Shown: positions 53,767 through 64,000, numbered from the stretch's first letter. The stretch: 64,000 nt of DNA from Argyresthia goedartella (GCA_949825045.1 OX463832.1:25476552-25540551), one strand, 5' to 3'. A program made the numbers and translations. The notes: a model not told the origin generated them from the letters alone.

Positions 53767-54407
53767 GACCCTTTGCGAACACGCTCTGCCCAAGCGAAGC
53801 TTCTTATCACTAACTACACAGGGTCTAATTTCAACCATGCCATGCAGATCCGCCGTTCTACAAATTGTGTGTACGCATATTCACTATGATCAATCGTAGG
53901 TGATCACTCAAATCATTTGGTACTGCCGATACACAGAACCTGTTGATCGCTGACCAATAAAAGCTTGTTGCGATTAATTAAGCATACCCGACCGCTAGAC
54001 GCGCGTAGCAAAGACCACTAGAATGCTATTCATACTAGCCGTGTCAGACCCTCCATCTCATACCTCAATCGCAATTGTATATTTGCAATCAACATAATAG
54101 CTTTCTCCGTATCGTTCCATAATAACCTTTCATTATTTAGTTATTCATAATTTTATTCAACGCGCAGCCAACTCGGCTCTGATTCCTACACATCTCGCAG
54201 GAATGCGACAAAAAAACCTGACCTGTAAACTTCTCCGAACCATCACACGCGTCGGCTCTGTTTTTTTTTTGCTAACTTGCCACTGAGCTACGCAAAACCC
54301 CCAAACGTTATCTGAACCGATTCGTATTCAAAACAGCGCGGCGTTGGGCTAGTCCTCTATCACGCAGAATGAAGCATCAAATGTACCGACTCTCGTGTAC
54401 CATTACA

Positions 54408-54420
54408 GCCCCCTCCCAGA
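54408..54420 (-). promoter_or_regulatory. Polypurine tract of the large gypsy element
   Basis: On the minus strand GGGAGGGGGC immediately precedes the 3' LTR start TGTAATGG. Confidence 0.7.
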
Positions 54421-54791
54421 CCTTGAGACACTGTTTATCTCAGTTAACATGGCGCAAGGATCTCATTACCACTATGCTTTGTCCATATCTACTCTATATG
54501 TACGAACATCTCAAATCATGTACACAGACCGATGAATCTGTCAATTATGTATATAATATTTACTCAACTCGATTGAGTTCTCTCCTGTCTTATCTTATTT
54601 ATCTATCTAACTATACAACCTCGCTTACCCGCAACTTATCCTAATTCGTATTATTATATATATACAATTTGTTTTTTTTTGTTTTTTTTTTTTTTGTTTT
54701 TGTTCCCAAACCATGCAAGATCCTTAAGTCTACAAAGTAGTTACTCAAATTTACAGCTTACAGCTTAATTATATAACTTTTATACACTATC
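54421..54791 (-). other. Region between pol and 3' LTR of the large gypsy element
   Basis: No gene; contains a T-rich homopolymer block (54670-54702 on + strand). No env-like frame is seen. Confidence 0.5.
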
Positions 54792-55523
54792 TTATTTATC
54801 TACGCCCTTATTCGTCCTCACATAATACCTGGCTATATTTATAGTATTGAAATTACCCAATATCTCATTTGAACCCGGATCTACTAAAGTATAACAGTTA
54901 GGATATACCACTGCCGAAATAACATAAGGCCCTTTATACAACAATGAAAATTTCCGCATGATTTTATGTTCTTTATTTGAACGCACAAAGGTCTTAAGTT
55001 TCACATAATCACCTATACGATAGACTTCTAACTTACGCCGTTTGTCCGCCTGTCGCTTACGTCGTTCACTAGAACTTTTAGAGTTTTCTATCGCTACATT
55101 CCGCACCAGTTCCGTATCTCGCACACTATGGCCTAATAACCATTCATCGCCCAATTCCTTGTCAATAGTTAACGGTTCCCGCCTACCAAACGCTAACTCA
55201 TTAGGCGCAAAGCCTGTGCTTGTGTGTTCGATATTATTATAACAATTTTGAATGTCCGGTAACACGTCGACCCAACTACGATTACTTCCGCCGCAATAAG
55301 TTCTAATCAGTCGACCTAGCTCGCGATTCACTCTTTCTACGCTATTAGAATTTGGACAATACACCGACGTATGAGTGACCCGAATCCCCAGCTGTTTGAG
55401 TCCAAATTCCCAAACTTTCGATATGAACTGTGGTCCTGAGTCCGTAATTATAGTTTCGATAGGTATTTCCCTATGAAATCTCTTTGTACAAGCGAGCACG
55501 CTCCTACCTGTCGCTTTTCGCAT
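54792..55523 (-). pseudogene. Large gypsy integrase, C-terminal two thirds
   Basis: Contains TIITDSGPQFISKVW (second catalytic D), SNSVERVNRELGRLI (E) and NCYNNIEHTSTGFAPNELAF. Basic C-terminal region (SSSERRKRQADKRRKLEVYR) with GDYVKLKTF and PYVISAVVYPNCYTL. It is separated from the first part by a frameshift near 55535. Confidence 0.85.
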
Positions 55524-55542
55524 TGGATATAATTTTATTACT

Positions 55543-56456
55543 TTACACGTCTTTGTACACGTCTTGAATCACATATATATATTGATATCCGAATTTACCT
55601 ACGGGCAATGGCCCATAAAGGTCCGAGAAAACTTTCTCACCCAACTTTTCCGCCAACACCGGTGTACAAGGACCAACGGTATTGTTAGTACTTGGTTTGA
55701 CCTTTTGACATATGTCACAACTTCTTATCACCGCGCTAATCACCCTACTCATATGAAGAAAATAATATCTGTCCTTCATCAGTGCTAATATTTTATATGT
55801 GCCGTAGTGACCTATTTCTTCATGTATTTGTAAAATTAGTTCCTCCTGTAGTGATTTCGGAATTACTAGCAACTGTACGTTCCGCTTCGGCACGTGAAAA
55901 TATAACGTATCACCTACTAGCTTGTAATTTTCAAACCCTCTCGTTCCCGTATCTACTACATTACGTCTGATACAACCGCTAATTCGAGTTAACCGCTCAT
56001 CTTCGCTTTGTAATCTCGCAATGTCCCGTAAACTCGAAATAACACTTGCGGTATTCGATGCCTGAAACCAGAATATCCCCGGCTGAACATTTGTACTGTC
56101 AATCATACCTCCAGGTCCCGCTATTTGCCTGCTTAGCGTGTCGGCAATTTGATTATCAGTCCCTCGCACAAATTCTATGTCGTAATCGAATTGCTCTAAA
56201 AACATAACCCACCTAGTTACGCGTGGCCCCAATAAAGTCCACGACTTAATGAACGTCAAACTTTTATGATCAGTTCTAATAATAACTTTTTCTCCCCGCA
56301 AATATATCTCAAATCGCTTTAAAGTGTATATAACTGCATACATTTCTTGTTCACTGATAGCCCATCTCGTCTGAGCACCCTTAAATGCCTGCGAACAGAA
56401 CCCTATAATTCGTTCCTGGCCCGAATCATCTAATTGATAAACATAACCCCCAATTC
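55543..56456 (-). pseudogene. Large gypsy RNase H and integrase N-terminus
   Basis: 56343-55543 is open: YAVIYTLKRFEIYLRGEKV, RTDHKSL (RNase H end), integrase zinc finger HEEIGHYGTYKI..., CDICQKVKPS, and FSDLYGPLP (first core D). A frameshift near 56460 separates it from RT; the first RNase H Asp motif lies in that overlap. It ends at TAA near 55543. Confidence 0.85.
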
Positions 56457-58261
56457 CTATAGCGCTGGCGTCACATTGAACATAATATGTTTTCCCGCCA
56501 ATGGCTGACTCAAAATTATACTTTCTGAGAATTGTTTTTTTATCTCGTCAAAAGCACTTTGCATCTGCGCACTCCAAACGAACTTGACTCCAGACCGTAA
56601 TAAATTGTACAAGGGCTGTGTTAACATTCCAAAATTTTTTATAAACCTCCGAAAGTAATTTATGAACCCCAAAAACGCCCTCAATTGCCTGACAGTTCTG
56701 GGTGACGGATATAATTTAAGTGTTTCAATTTTGTCCGGGTCCATTTGCAAACCCTGTGTAGACAAAATGTGCCCCAATAACTTGACCTTTTTTTGTGCAA
56801 ACTCGCATTTTTTTAGTTTGCATGTGAAGCCCGCGTCTTTCAATTTACTCAAAACCGTGTCCACTTGAGACAAATGCTGTTCGAAGTCACCCTCAGTTAA
56901 AATTGCCAAATCGTCAACAAAATTTAAACAATATGACCTAACCTCTGGCCCTAGAATTAAATCCATCGCCCTCGAAAATGAACCCACACTGGTTTTCAAC
57001 CCCTGAGGTAAAACGTTGTAAACATAACTTCTGCCTTGATATACAAAACCCGTGTATCGTTTAGATTCGTCTGATAATGGTATAGAAAAATACGCATCTT
57101 TGATATCAATAACCCCTATGTAGTTTATCCGGCGCCCGGATTGCAATATCTCACTCATTAAAGGTGTGGTTTCAACCTCACCAACCATTCCCGTGTTTAA
57201 TTGTCGTGCATCTAGCAAAATACGGACCTCTCCTGATTTCTTTAATGTACAAGTCAATGGACTGCTGAAATCCGTAGATTGCCTGCTAATAATACCTATC
57301 CGATCCATTTCTTCCAATCGTTTTGTTACTTTATCGCGATATGCGAACGGTATGGGATAGTTTTGTTTTACGAAAGGCGTTTCATCTCTCATTTTTATCT
57401 CATGTATATATTTATTTGTCCGACCTACCCTATCGCTAAACAACTCTGCATGTTTATTTAACACCGGCAATAACCTTGTTTTGTGTTCAACAGGTATTGA
57501 TGAATTATTCACATATTCCTCTACCATATTTCTACTGGTATCTTGGCTCTGTACTTCCATTGTACAACAGCAAAAATCCTGATTAGGGCCAGTACCTAAT
57601 GGTATTTCACACATCTGCCCGGCGCTTCGTATAATTAGCCTCTTATTACCCTCACACGTTAAACTGGCTCGCGTCTGTTGTATAAAATCAAACCCCAAAA
57701 TTAAATCTTTAGGCACCCTTGTTAATACTAGCATTGGAGTATCGATAACGCATTCACCTATTGTTAATGGTAACGTTACTAATTTATCAACCTTTTCCTT
57801 ACTGACTCCAAACGCACCTGTGATTCTCAAACTTGGAATCGGTATTTCCGTCGGTTTTCCCAATTGACTGCACACTTCTTCGTACACTCTCCGACTTATT
57901 ACACTGATTTCGCTCCCCGAATCAATCAAACTCCTTACAAAAATATTCCCAATACGCACATTTATCTCAGGTAATGTCAAAGTACTACACAAATCGCGCC
58001 CACACTCAGTCGAATCGTCGTCTCTGAATATCGTATGTAAACGCCTGTCATTTCGATCTCTACAATTCGACCTAGATTTTTCATCTAAACACACGGCATA
58101 TCCATGCGCTTTATGCGCTAATAATTGAATAAATTCATTCACACCCACGTTCGAATTCAAATTACACAAATCATACAGTCTATGCTTTTTCCCAATTCGA
58201 TCGGCTGTCCACCCGAACCGTAATAAATATCTGAGCGCGAACGACCCGCGCGAGTCCACTA
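56457..58261 (-). CDS. Large gypsy protease and reverse transcriptase (pol part 1)
   Basis: 600 codons open in the -1 frame relative to gag. Protease RSLIDSGSEISVIS (DSG) and later DLILGFDFI. RT: VRILLDARQLNTG, IGVIDIKDAYFSIPL (catalytic D), NVLPQGLKTSVGSFSRAM, NFVDDLAIL (FVDD), VKLLGHILSTQGLQMDPDKI, RAFLGFINYFRRFIKNF. Intact to near 56460. Expression would require the -1 shift at A-AAA-AAC just before the gag stop. Confidence 0.87.
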
Positions 58262-58272
58262 GTTTTTTGAAT
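58250..58272 (-). promoter_or_regulatory. Predicted -1 ribosomal frameshift site at gag/pol
   Basis: On the minus strand the gag codons TCA AAA AAC TAG contain A-AAA-AAC in the exact X-XXY-YYZ phase, directly before the stop (58261-58259). Pol is open in the -1 frame from here. About 10 nt downstream GCGCG and CGCGC can pair around a 7-nt loop. All parts of a classical frameshift signal are visible; activity is inference. Confidence 0.75.
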
Positions 58273-59248
58273 TCTGATTTATCGCATTATTCCTGTCACT
58301 TGAACTTTGCCCTGTCTCTGTATTATCTGAAACATCATTGCCCCTTTGGAACCCTATTGCCTTGAAACTAGCCTGAGGCTGTCTACCTCTACCGCGAAAA
58401 TAACCGCGACCGCGCATCCCAAATTCGTTTCGCCCCTTCGTTCCCGCGTTATAATTATCCCTACGACTCATCGCGTTATAACGTATCGTATTTACCCGCA
58501 TAGCACGATAATGCCCACGCATGTAGCTATCCCGCCTTACGTTATTCGTATTCATAGGTTCCGAACCATGCAACGCACTTAATCCCCCATCGACATTCCG
58601 TTCTAAATGCCGAAGGAAGTCGACCGCATCCCGTATAGTCATTGGTTCCTTTCTAGCAAAAAACGCTACCTGAATATCACGCGGCAACTGTCTGAAAATC
58701 GTGTTGATTTTCTCCGTATCAGTAAACGGTATCGTAAGCTCATATATGCTATTCAATTGAGAGGCAAAGAATTATTCCATACTTTGACCTTTTTTAGAAT
58801 CAAACTTCGCAGTTAGGAATCTTTGCTTAATTAATTCCTGTTCATTATCACCCCAGAATACCTCTCTGAAATCTTTTTCAAAATCCGAATAGGTTCGCCA
58901 TGAGTCTCTGTATATGCTCATTCGAACTTTTGCAATTCCTACCAAACTATCCGTTGCCCATATCAAAGCCCTAGAACTATCTCCCGAGACTTGAATATAT
59001 GCCTTTAAATCTCTTAAGAAAATCATCGGATTTTCCGAACTCCGCCCATCGAATGTCGGCAACTTCTGTGTCATTTTCATAATGCATGATTGACGTTTTT
59101 CTACCGATTGTTCAAACGTCTCTAGTTCCTGTCTGCCAGTCTGTCTGTCCGAAGTCCTACTAGCATTGCTTGCGCTAGAACCCCTTTCCAAACTGTCTAA
59201 TCTATTCACTATTTCAGATAACAATTGCGTCACCTGTCCTGACGCCAT
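58259..59248 (-). pseudogene. Large gypsy Gag with one internal stop
   Basis: Probable ATG at 59248-59246 (MASGQVTQLLSEIVNRL). Capsid-like: QKLPTFDGRSSENPMIFLRD, YIQVSGDSSRALIWATDSL, FEKDFREVFWGDNEQE. An in-frame TAA near 58772-58774 splits it; the same frame then continues (FRQLPRDIQVAFFARKEPM) into an Arg/Gly-rich tail (RGRGYFRGRGRQPQ) that may bind RNA in place of a zinc knuckle. It ends at TAG 58261-58259. Confidence 0.82.
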
Positions 59249-59265
59249 TTCACTTGTCTGCGAAA

Positions 59266-59530
59266 GTGAATAATAATAATAATAATAATACCTTGGACAC
59301 CCTTTACACACATTGATCTAGCCCCAAACTAGAATTCCCTGTATCTTGGGTACTAGACAACGTTATATATACTTATATAGAGAAATATTATACTTAGACA
59401 GATAAACAACCATGACTAGGGCACAAACAACCGCTCTCATCAAACAAACATTTGCCCCCACCGGGACTCGAACCCGGGACCCTTGGTTTCGTAGGCAGCG
59501 TCACTACCGACTCGGCCATTATTCCTGAAC
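59266..59530 (-). mobile_element. tRNA-derived SINE in the gag leader of the large gypsy element
   Basis: On the minus strand it starts AATGGCCGAGTCGGTAGTGA (A box), then GTCCCGGGTTCGAGTCCCGG (B box with a perfect 5-bp T-arm stem), a tRNA-unrelated body (AGTCATGG..., GTTGTCTAGTACCCAAG) and an (ATT)n tail at 59290-59266. This combination is a widespread lepidopteran SINE type. The (ATT)n tail abuts the gag start and is read as a run of Tyr if translation is extended upstream. Confidence 0.82.
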
Positions 59531-59722
59531 ACTAAACCGTCGTAGCTCGTCTGAAAACAATGCCCCTTTTTTTTGCTTATTTCTTATTTACAAACCTGAT
59601 CTGTTTAAAATCGTTTCTACGTTGTGTTATTTTTAAAAGTAACGCGTGTTAGACCTTGATTATTTTAGAATATCTAGGTATCAGACTATCTAGGATATCC
59701 TTCGGTCTCGGCACCAGAAATC
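59531..59722 (-). promoter_or_regulatory. Large gypsy 5' leader with primer-binding site
   Basis: TGGTGCCGAGACCGAAGG on the minus strand (59716-59699) starts 6 nt from the LTR and has the TGG start of a primer site; the tRNA is not identified. No coding. Confidence 0.6.
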
Positions 59723-60930
59723 TGTAACGGCCCACGGCCAAAGTCGCGCCACCGCTATCAGTAGCTATGATCGTCTATTCTATCTACCTCAAAATGAGAG
59801 GACCCGATTCAGCTGTAAGATTTGTAACTTAAGAATGATAAGTCTGAATTTCTCGTTCGTTGAGAAGTTCGTTAGGCGTACAATAGTCGAACGAAGTTCG
59901 GTTCAGGAAGTTACAGTTTCCAGTTAGACAGAGAAAGCATATATGTCCGCGAGCCGGTAATTCGCATCAGTCAGCGGTGTATTGCGCCAGATCAATCGTT
60001 GTTATATTTTATGGGAGATGGTACCATCTGGTTTTTGTATATATGGGCGCTTGGAACCTTTTTTTTTTTAGTGGTCGACCACAGTTTATAATATTTGTTT
60101 GTGATATCGTATAGATATCCGTCGTAGTTTTACGACGTGAGTACTCAATGATATTTCATGTGCTCGCTAGTAGCGGCTTGTTGTGGTTCCAATCATATAT
60201 TTGGTTCACGGCAATAACGATCCGAAAAGACCGGTTTACACAATTGCGAATTGATTTTCCGAAATGGGTTCTGAACTAGCGGTTACCTCAAAAGGTCCGT
60301 AACGTTTTGAAACCTTCAACTCTGCGCAATTTGAGCTGGATGTTATCGAAACGTAAGCATTATTGTTTAAGGAGATCTAACCCACACCATAGCGAAGTGC
60401 ATAGTTCGATAAATACCGAACTATGAATTCCACTAGCCACAGCACGTCCTGGGCTGAGCCAAATCATATATACCGACTCAGCCTACACATTAGACCTCCA
60501 GCGAAATTTACATTTAATTTAAAGATGCAACTTGAATCCAACCTGACCCAAGGCAATGCAAAACACCTACCCGGACCTAAACAATGAACTTTAGACTGTA
60601 AATTGATCTCTTCGCGCGTCCCCGACAACACTCAAATGTCAAAATATCAACAGGATATGTTATCTGTGTTGACACCGGTTTAACTTTGTTCTGAATTTGT
60701 TGTTTCCATCCGCGGAACCTCATCGATCAAATAGTCTCCCTATGCCCTGCCAACCTAGGTTTAGCCGCAACTAAACTCCTGTCTAGCCTAGTCTAAAACC
60801 TAGTGTTATACCACGTCCATTATCGACACCACTCGAAAATGGTTGAGTTTGATTTGAATGTGCTTGAATGTTTAATGACTGTGTGTGTGGGAATTTCAAA
60901 ACTCGCTACTCGAAAGGAATGAGGAGAGGA

Positions 60931-61197
60931 TTAGCCCGCGAATATCCTAAGAGCCAATCCAGGAACCCTATGGTGAAGGAAAAAGGAATTTAGGGTCGCT
61001 CCAAGCCCAGACTCAGACTCAGATAATTTACTTACAAGTTCTTTTCTAACGACCCAAGGATAGTTTTGGAATTTGGGGTTGGTTGATATAAAGGTTAGGA
61101 ACCGAGGTATATCTCGGCGCTTCAGACACTCACGAAAACCCACTGAAACTTCGCAATCACAATTTCGTATAGTTCTGACGCGTAACACGGCAGACAA
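60931..61197 (-). CDS. 88-codon leader ORF inside the large gypsy LTR (5' copy)
   Basis: Same protein as 53413-53679 with one residue changed. It lies about 50 nt downstream of the predicted transcription start, so it would be read before gag on the full-length RNA. No domain is recognised; a Cys-containing N-terminus (RNCDCEVS) and basic residues are visible. Confidence 0.4.
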   Translation of the reverse strand: MSAVLRVRTIRNCDCEVSVGFRECLKRRDIPRFLTFISTNPKFQNYPWVVRKELVSKLSESESGLGATLNSFFLHHRVPGLALRIFAG

Positions 61198-61246
61198 AAC
61201 TGTTTAGAACTCGTGAAAGACGACTGTCACAGTAGCTAAACGCTGA

Positions 61247-61284
61247 GACTGAATGCTCTCCCCTCCCACGCTCTCGTATTTATA
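61247..61284 (-). promoter_or_regulatory. TATA box and initiator in the 5' LTR
   Basis: TATAAATA (61284-61277) and TCAGTC (61252-61247) with a 34-nt spacing on the minus strand, identical to the other LTR. R plus U5 would be about 1.5 kb. Confidence 0.65.
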
Positions 61285-61578
61285 GACCCTTTGCGAACAC
61301 GCTCTGCCCAAGCGAAGCTTCTTATCACTAACTACACAGGGTCTAATTTCAACCATGCCATGCAGATCCGCCGTTCTACAAATTGTGTGTACGCATATTC
61401 ACAATGATCAACCGTAGGTGATCACTCAAATCATTTGGTACTGCCGATACACAGAATCTGTTGATCGCTGACCAATAAAAGCTTGTTGTGATTAATTAAG
61501 CATACCCGACCGCTAGACGCGCGTAGCAAAGACCACTAGAATGCTATTCATACTAGCCGTGTCAGACCCTCCATCTCA

Positions 61579-62285
61579 TACCCTTTGGACCGTCGAATGC
61601 CCGCAGCGGGCAAGTTTGCAAAATGCGTCGACCGGCAAGCGACCCGCAGCGGGCGGATTTCCGGTGTGATTTCCGGTCGTATGGAGATGGGCGCTTTTAA
61701 ACTAAAAATATAGGTTGGGAGCCGCTTTTATTACTTACAGTTGGTACCCCATACACGAACGTATCTGTGGAGCTATCAAAAACCAGTCCGTGCATAGGAA
61801 AAAAATGAGTTCTGACCCAGTTTATCGGAACGATTTCTCGCGCGCTTTCGCGCGCTTTCACCGGGTTTTGATTGAATCGCGTTGCACATGTTTTTCGCTA
61901 GAAATGTATTATTTTTAATTGATACTAAGGTTGGTGTTGTACATATTGTATAAATAAAACAGAAAGTTAGTAAAAAATGTGTTTAATATAATTTTTATTA
62001 ATTTTATTAATTAATAAAATAATTAATTAATCAATTTAATTTAAATGCTAGGTTTGACCTGGGACAGCTAGGCTCACGAATACATTATTGTTTTCATTCT
62101 TAAACACTAAATTAGCTTGTTTCATGGCAATTCTAATAATATATAGGGTTCCTATCCTTTTTATACAATAAAACGCCGTGAGCGACGTTTTAGTAGGAGC
62201 AGGCAACAGCCCGCGGGGACCACCCACGTAGCCCCCTTGCCGGTTGAGCGTAATTTTTCAAAATGGCGCCCGCCACGATAAGGGA
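61579..62285. mobile_element. Probable non-autonomous DNA element inserted in the 5' LTR
   Basis: Present only in this LTR; the other reads straight through (CCATCTCATACCTCAATCG). The insert starts CCCTTTGG and ends ATAAGGG (5-bp inverted ends) with ATAC/ATAT at the borders as a possible short duplication. It contains repeated CCCGCAGCGGGC palindromes near 61599-61655 and an AT-rich centre (61980-62045). No transposase; family unassigned. Confidence 0.65.
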
Positions 62286-62636
62286 TATCTCAATCGCAAT
62301 TGTATATTTGCAATCAACATAATAGCTTTCTCCGTATCGTTCCATAATAACCTTTCATTATTTAGTTATTCATAATTTTATTCAACGCGCAGCCAACTCG
62401 GCTCTGATTCCTACACATCTCGCAGGAATGCGACAAAAAAACCTGACCTGTAAACTTCTCCGAACCATCACACGCGTCGGCTCTGTTTTTTTTTTGCTAA
62501 CTTGCCACTGAGCTACGCAAAACCCCCAAACGTTATCTGAACCGATTCGTATTCAAAACAGCGCGGCGTTGGGCTAGTCCTCTATCACGCAGAATGAAGC
62601 ATCAAATGTACCGACTCTCGTGTACCATTACACAGT

Positions 62637-64000
62637 GTATGCTGGTTTTAACGACCCACCGACTGTGTCATCCCTAAGGAAAACATGAGTTGCTGCTGCT
62701 AGATCTTTAAAGACAAAAATCGGCCGACGTCCCACGTGGTTTCCGATTCCTAGCAAACATGTGAAGTCGGGACAGGTAGTCAGTAACATCCGTGGTGGCG
62801 TGAGTCTCGTGATCAAAGAAATCTCCGGGCAACCTAAGAGTCTCACCGTAAACCAATTCTGCCGCAGAGGCTTGAAGGTCTTCCTTATATGCGGCTCTGA
62901 TTCCTAGCAGGACTAGAGGGAGTGCTTCAACCCAACTGCTGTCGGCGTGGCACTTTATAGCTGCCTTCAGCTGCCTGTGGAAACGTTTCACGAGTCCGTT
63001 ACAGGCAGGGTGATACGCAGTAGTGCGCTTACGCCGAAATCCTACCAGTTTTGCCAGCTGCTGGAATAGCGTCGACTCAAATTGTTGACCTCTGTCGGTG
63101 ACAATGTCAATTGGGCATCCAAAGCGAGCAATCCAACCGTGCAACAGCGCTTTAGCGACGGTCTCGGCTGATATGTCTTGCAGTGGTACTGCTTCAGGCC
63201 AACGTGTGAAACGGTCGATGGCAGTGAGGCAGTACTTGAACCCTTGACAAGGTGGTAGTGGTCCTATGAGATCAATGTGGATATTCTGGAACCTGGTATG
63301 CGACAGCTTGAACGTGCTTAAGGGTGATGAGACGTGACGAGTGACCTTACAGCGCTGGCAAGCCATACAACTTCGGGTCCACTCTCGACATTCTTTGCGT
63401 ACCCCTGGCCAAACGTACCTCTCCACAACCAACCTGGCAGTGGCTTTTGCTCCTGGATGGCTTAGAGAGTGAAGGCTCTCGATAATCTGCTGCCTGAGCT
63501 CCTTTGGTACATAGGGCCTCACCTTCTCCTCTTTCTCCTCGCAGTAAAGGTCGACAGTAGTTCCGGGCACATTCACTTTCTTCAGGCACAGTGAGCTGCT
63601 ACTGCTCAGAAGAAGGCGTAGCTCAGAGTCGGTGTTTTGTGCCGTAGCTAACTTACTGTAGTCAACAGGCTGCGTGATTTCCTCGACTCGTGACAGAGTG
63701 TCAGCTACGACATTGTCTCTTCCTGATATGTGCCTGATGTCTGTCGTAAATTGTGACACAAAATCTAAATGTCGGAACTGCCTCGGGGAACAATTATCTT
63801 TACGAGAGCTATATGCGAAGCACAAAGGTTTATGGTCGGTATAGACAATGAAGTCTCGTGCTTCTACCATGTGCCTAAAATACTTTATAGCTTCGTATAT
63901 GGCTAAAAGTTCCCTATCGTAAGGAGAGTACTTACGCTGTGGTGACGTCAGTTTACGCGAGAAAAATGAGAGAGGTTCCCAGGCACCGTCCTTCAGCTGC
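62637..64000 (-). pseudogene. Outer Ty3/gypsy RNase H and integrase (cut by window edge)
   Basis: The minus-strand frame is open from the window end. RNase H tail ([37 protein letters not shown]), integrase zinc finger ([18 protein letters not shown]), core HIDLIGPLP (first D), [11 protein letters not shown] (second D). The Glu motif reads [12 protein letters not shown], with Lys replacing the catalytic Glu. A frameshift near 62710 precedes the last part ([17 protein letters not shown]), which joins 51903-52205 across the nested element. Confidence 0.87.

Larger units (their letters stand above)
52206..54407 (-). repeat. Large gypsy, 3' LTR (2202 bp)
   Basis: On the + strand it starts TGTAACGGCC and ends CCATTACA. 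It contains the TATA/initiator pair and an 88-codon ORF also present in the other LTR. Apart from that ORF it has no coding. Confidence 0.93.
52206..62632 (-). mobile_element. Ty3/gypsy-type LTR retrotransposon with 2.2 kb LTRs, nested in another gypsy element
   Basis: LTRs 52206-54407 (2202 bp) and 59723-62632 (2910 bp including a roughly 0.7 kb insertion) are about 99% identical. CAGT at 52202-52205 and 62633-62636 is the 4-bp duplication. Coding is on the minus strand: gag, protease-RT-RNase H, integrase. A primer site adjoins the 5' LTR and a G-rich tract the 3' LTR. The 2.2 kb LTRs are unusually long for an insect gypsy element. Confidence 0.93.
59723..62632 (-). repeat. Large gypsy, 5' LTR (2910 bp with insertion)
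   Basis: Matches 52206-54407 over its whole length except for about 0.7 kb at 61579-62285. It carries the presumed active promoter for the minus-strand transcript (TATA 61284-61277; initiator 61252-61247). Confidence 0.93.

Noticed and set aside
59451..59525. A functional tRNA gene on the minus strand
   Set aside because: A and B boxes and a good T-arm are present, but the anticodon stem does not pair and no acceptor stem matches. The body and (ATT)n tail that follow show it is a tRNA-derived SINE.
1..64000. CRISPR arrays, bacterial operons, riboswitches or biosynthetic clusters
   Set aside because: No spacer-repeat arrays and no prokaryotic gene arrangement; the only short tandem arrays are microsatellites, the 17-bp minisatellite and CR1 5' monomers.

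Overview
This is eukaryotic, almost certainly lepidopteran (moth or butterfly), nuclear DNA. The reasons are an intron-containing cysteine-rich host gene with GT/AG exon borders, a tRNA-headed SINE and RTE 3' tails of the kind dispersed in Lepidoptera, a maT-type (DD37D) mariner, insect BEL/Pao elements and an errantivirus with an env remnant. There is no bacterial gene organisation. Roughly 85-90% of the window is transposable elements, most of them nested or broken. The only host gene I can support is a fragment of an EB-module secreted protein at 17.1-18.8 kb.

Layout. 1-0.7 kb: 3' end of a non-LTR retrotransposon. 1406-2702: a dead maT mariner with terminal inverted repeats (TIRs) and TA duplications. 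About 3.88-15.27 kb: a decayed errantivirus (Ty3/gypsy with env) carrying three later insertions: a 0.18 kb non-LTR tail in RT, a 0.5 kb non-LTR tail in the RNase H/integrase linker and a 4 kb CR1-like element (9649-13612) in integrase. 15.3-17 kb: non-coding repeats, including a 17-bp minisatellite. 17.1-18.8 kb: three phase-1 exons of the EB-module gene. 19.1-20.0 kb: a second, 5'-truncated copy of the CR1-like element. 20026-27308: BEL/Pao copy 1, with 546-bp LTRs and a 5-bp target-site duplication (TSD).

27.9-34.8 kb: a DDE transposase with 82 residues between its second D and its E (DD82E, Sailor-like), split by a near full-length 5.4 kb CR1-like element (28837-34283, TSD TAACA). 35210-42057: BEL/Pao copy 2, inverted relative to copy 1, with a 3' LTR of only 77 bp. 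43133-50327: an unrelated BEL/Pao element (copy 3, tRNA-Tyr primer site). 50.35-51.3 kb: a second Sailor-like pseudogene. From 51.3 kb to the end: a minus-strand Ty3/gypsy element whose integrase is cut by another Ty3/gypsy element (52206-62632) with 2.2 kb LTRs. That inner element carries a SINE in its leader and a DNA-transposon-like insertion in one LTR.

How things work together: each LTR element encodes its own Gag plus protease/RT/RNase H/integrase, the CR1-like elements an SGNH-type ORF1 plus endonuclease/RT, and the DNA transposons one transposase. Nearly every copy is inactivated by stops or frameshifts. The most interesting signals are translational and structural: a correctly phased A-AAA-AAC slippery site at a gag/pol junction, an in-frame UAG shared by two BEL copies at gag/pol, an 88-codon leader ORF inside a 2.2 kb LTR just downstream of a TATA/initiator pair, tandem 239-bp 5' UTR monomers with a tRNA-like box in a CR1 element, and a BEL copy whose 77-bp LTR is flanked by an apparently intact TSD.
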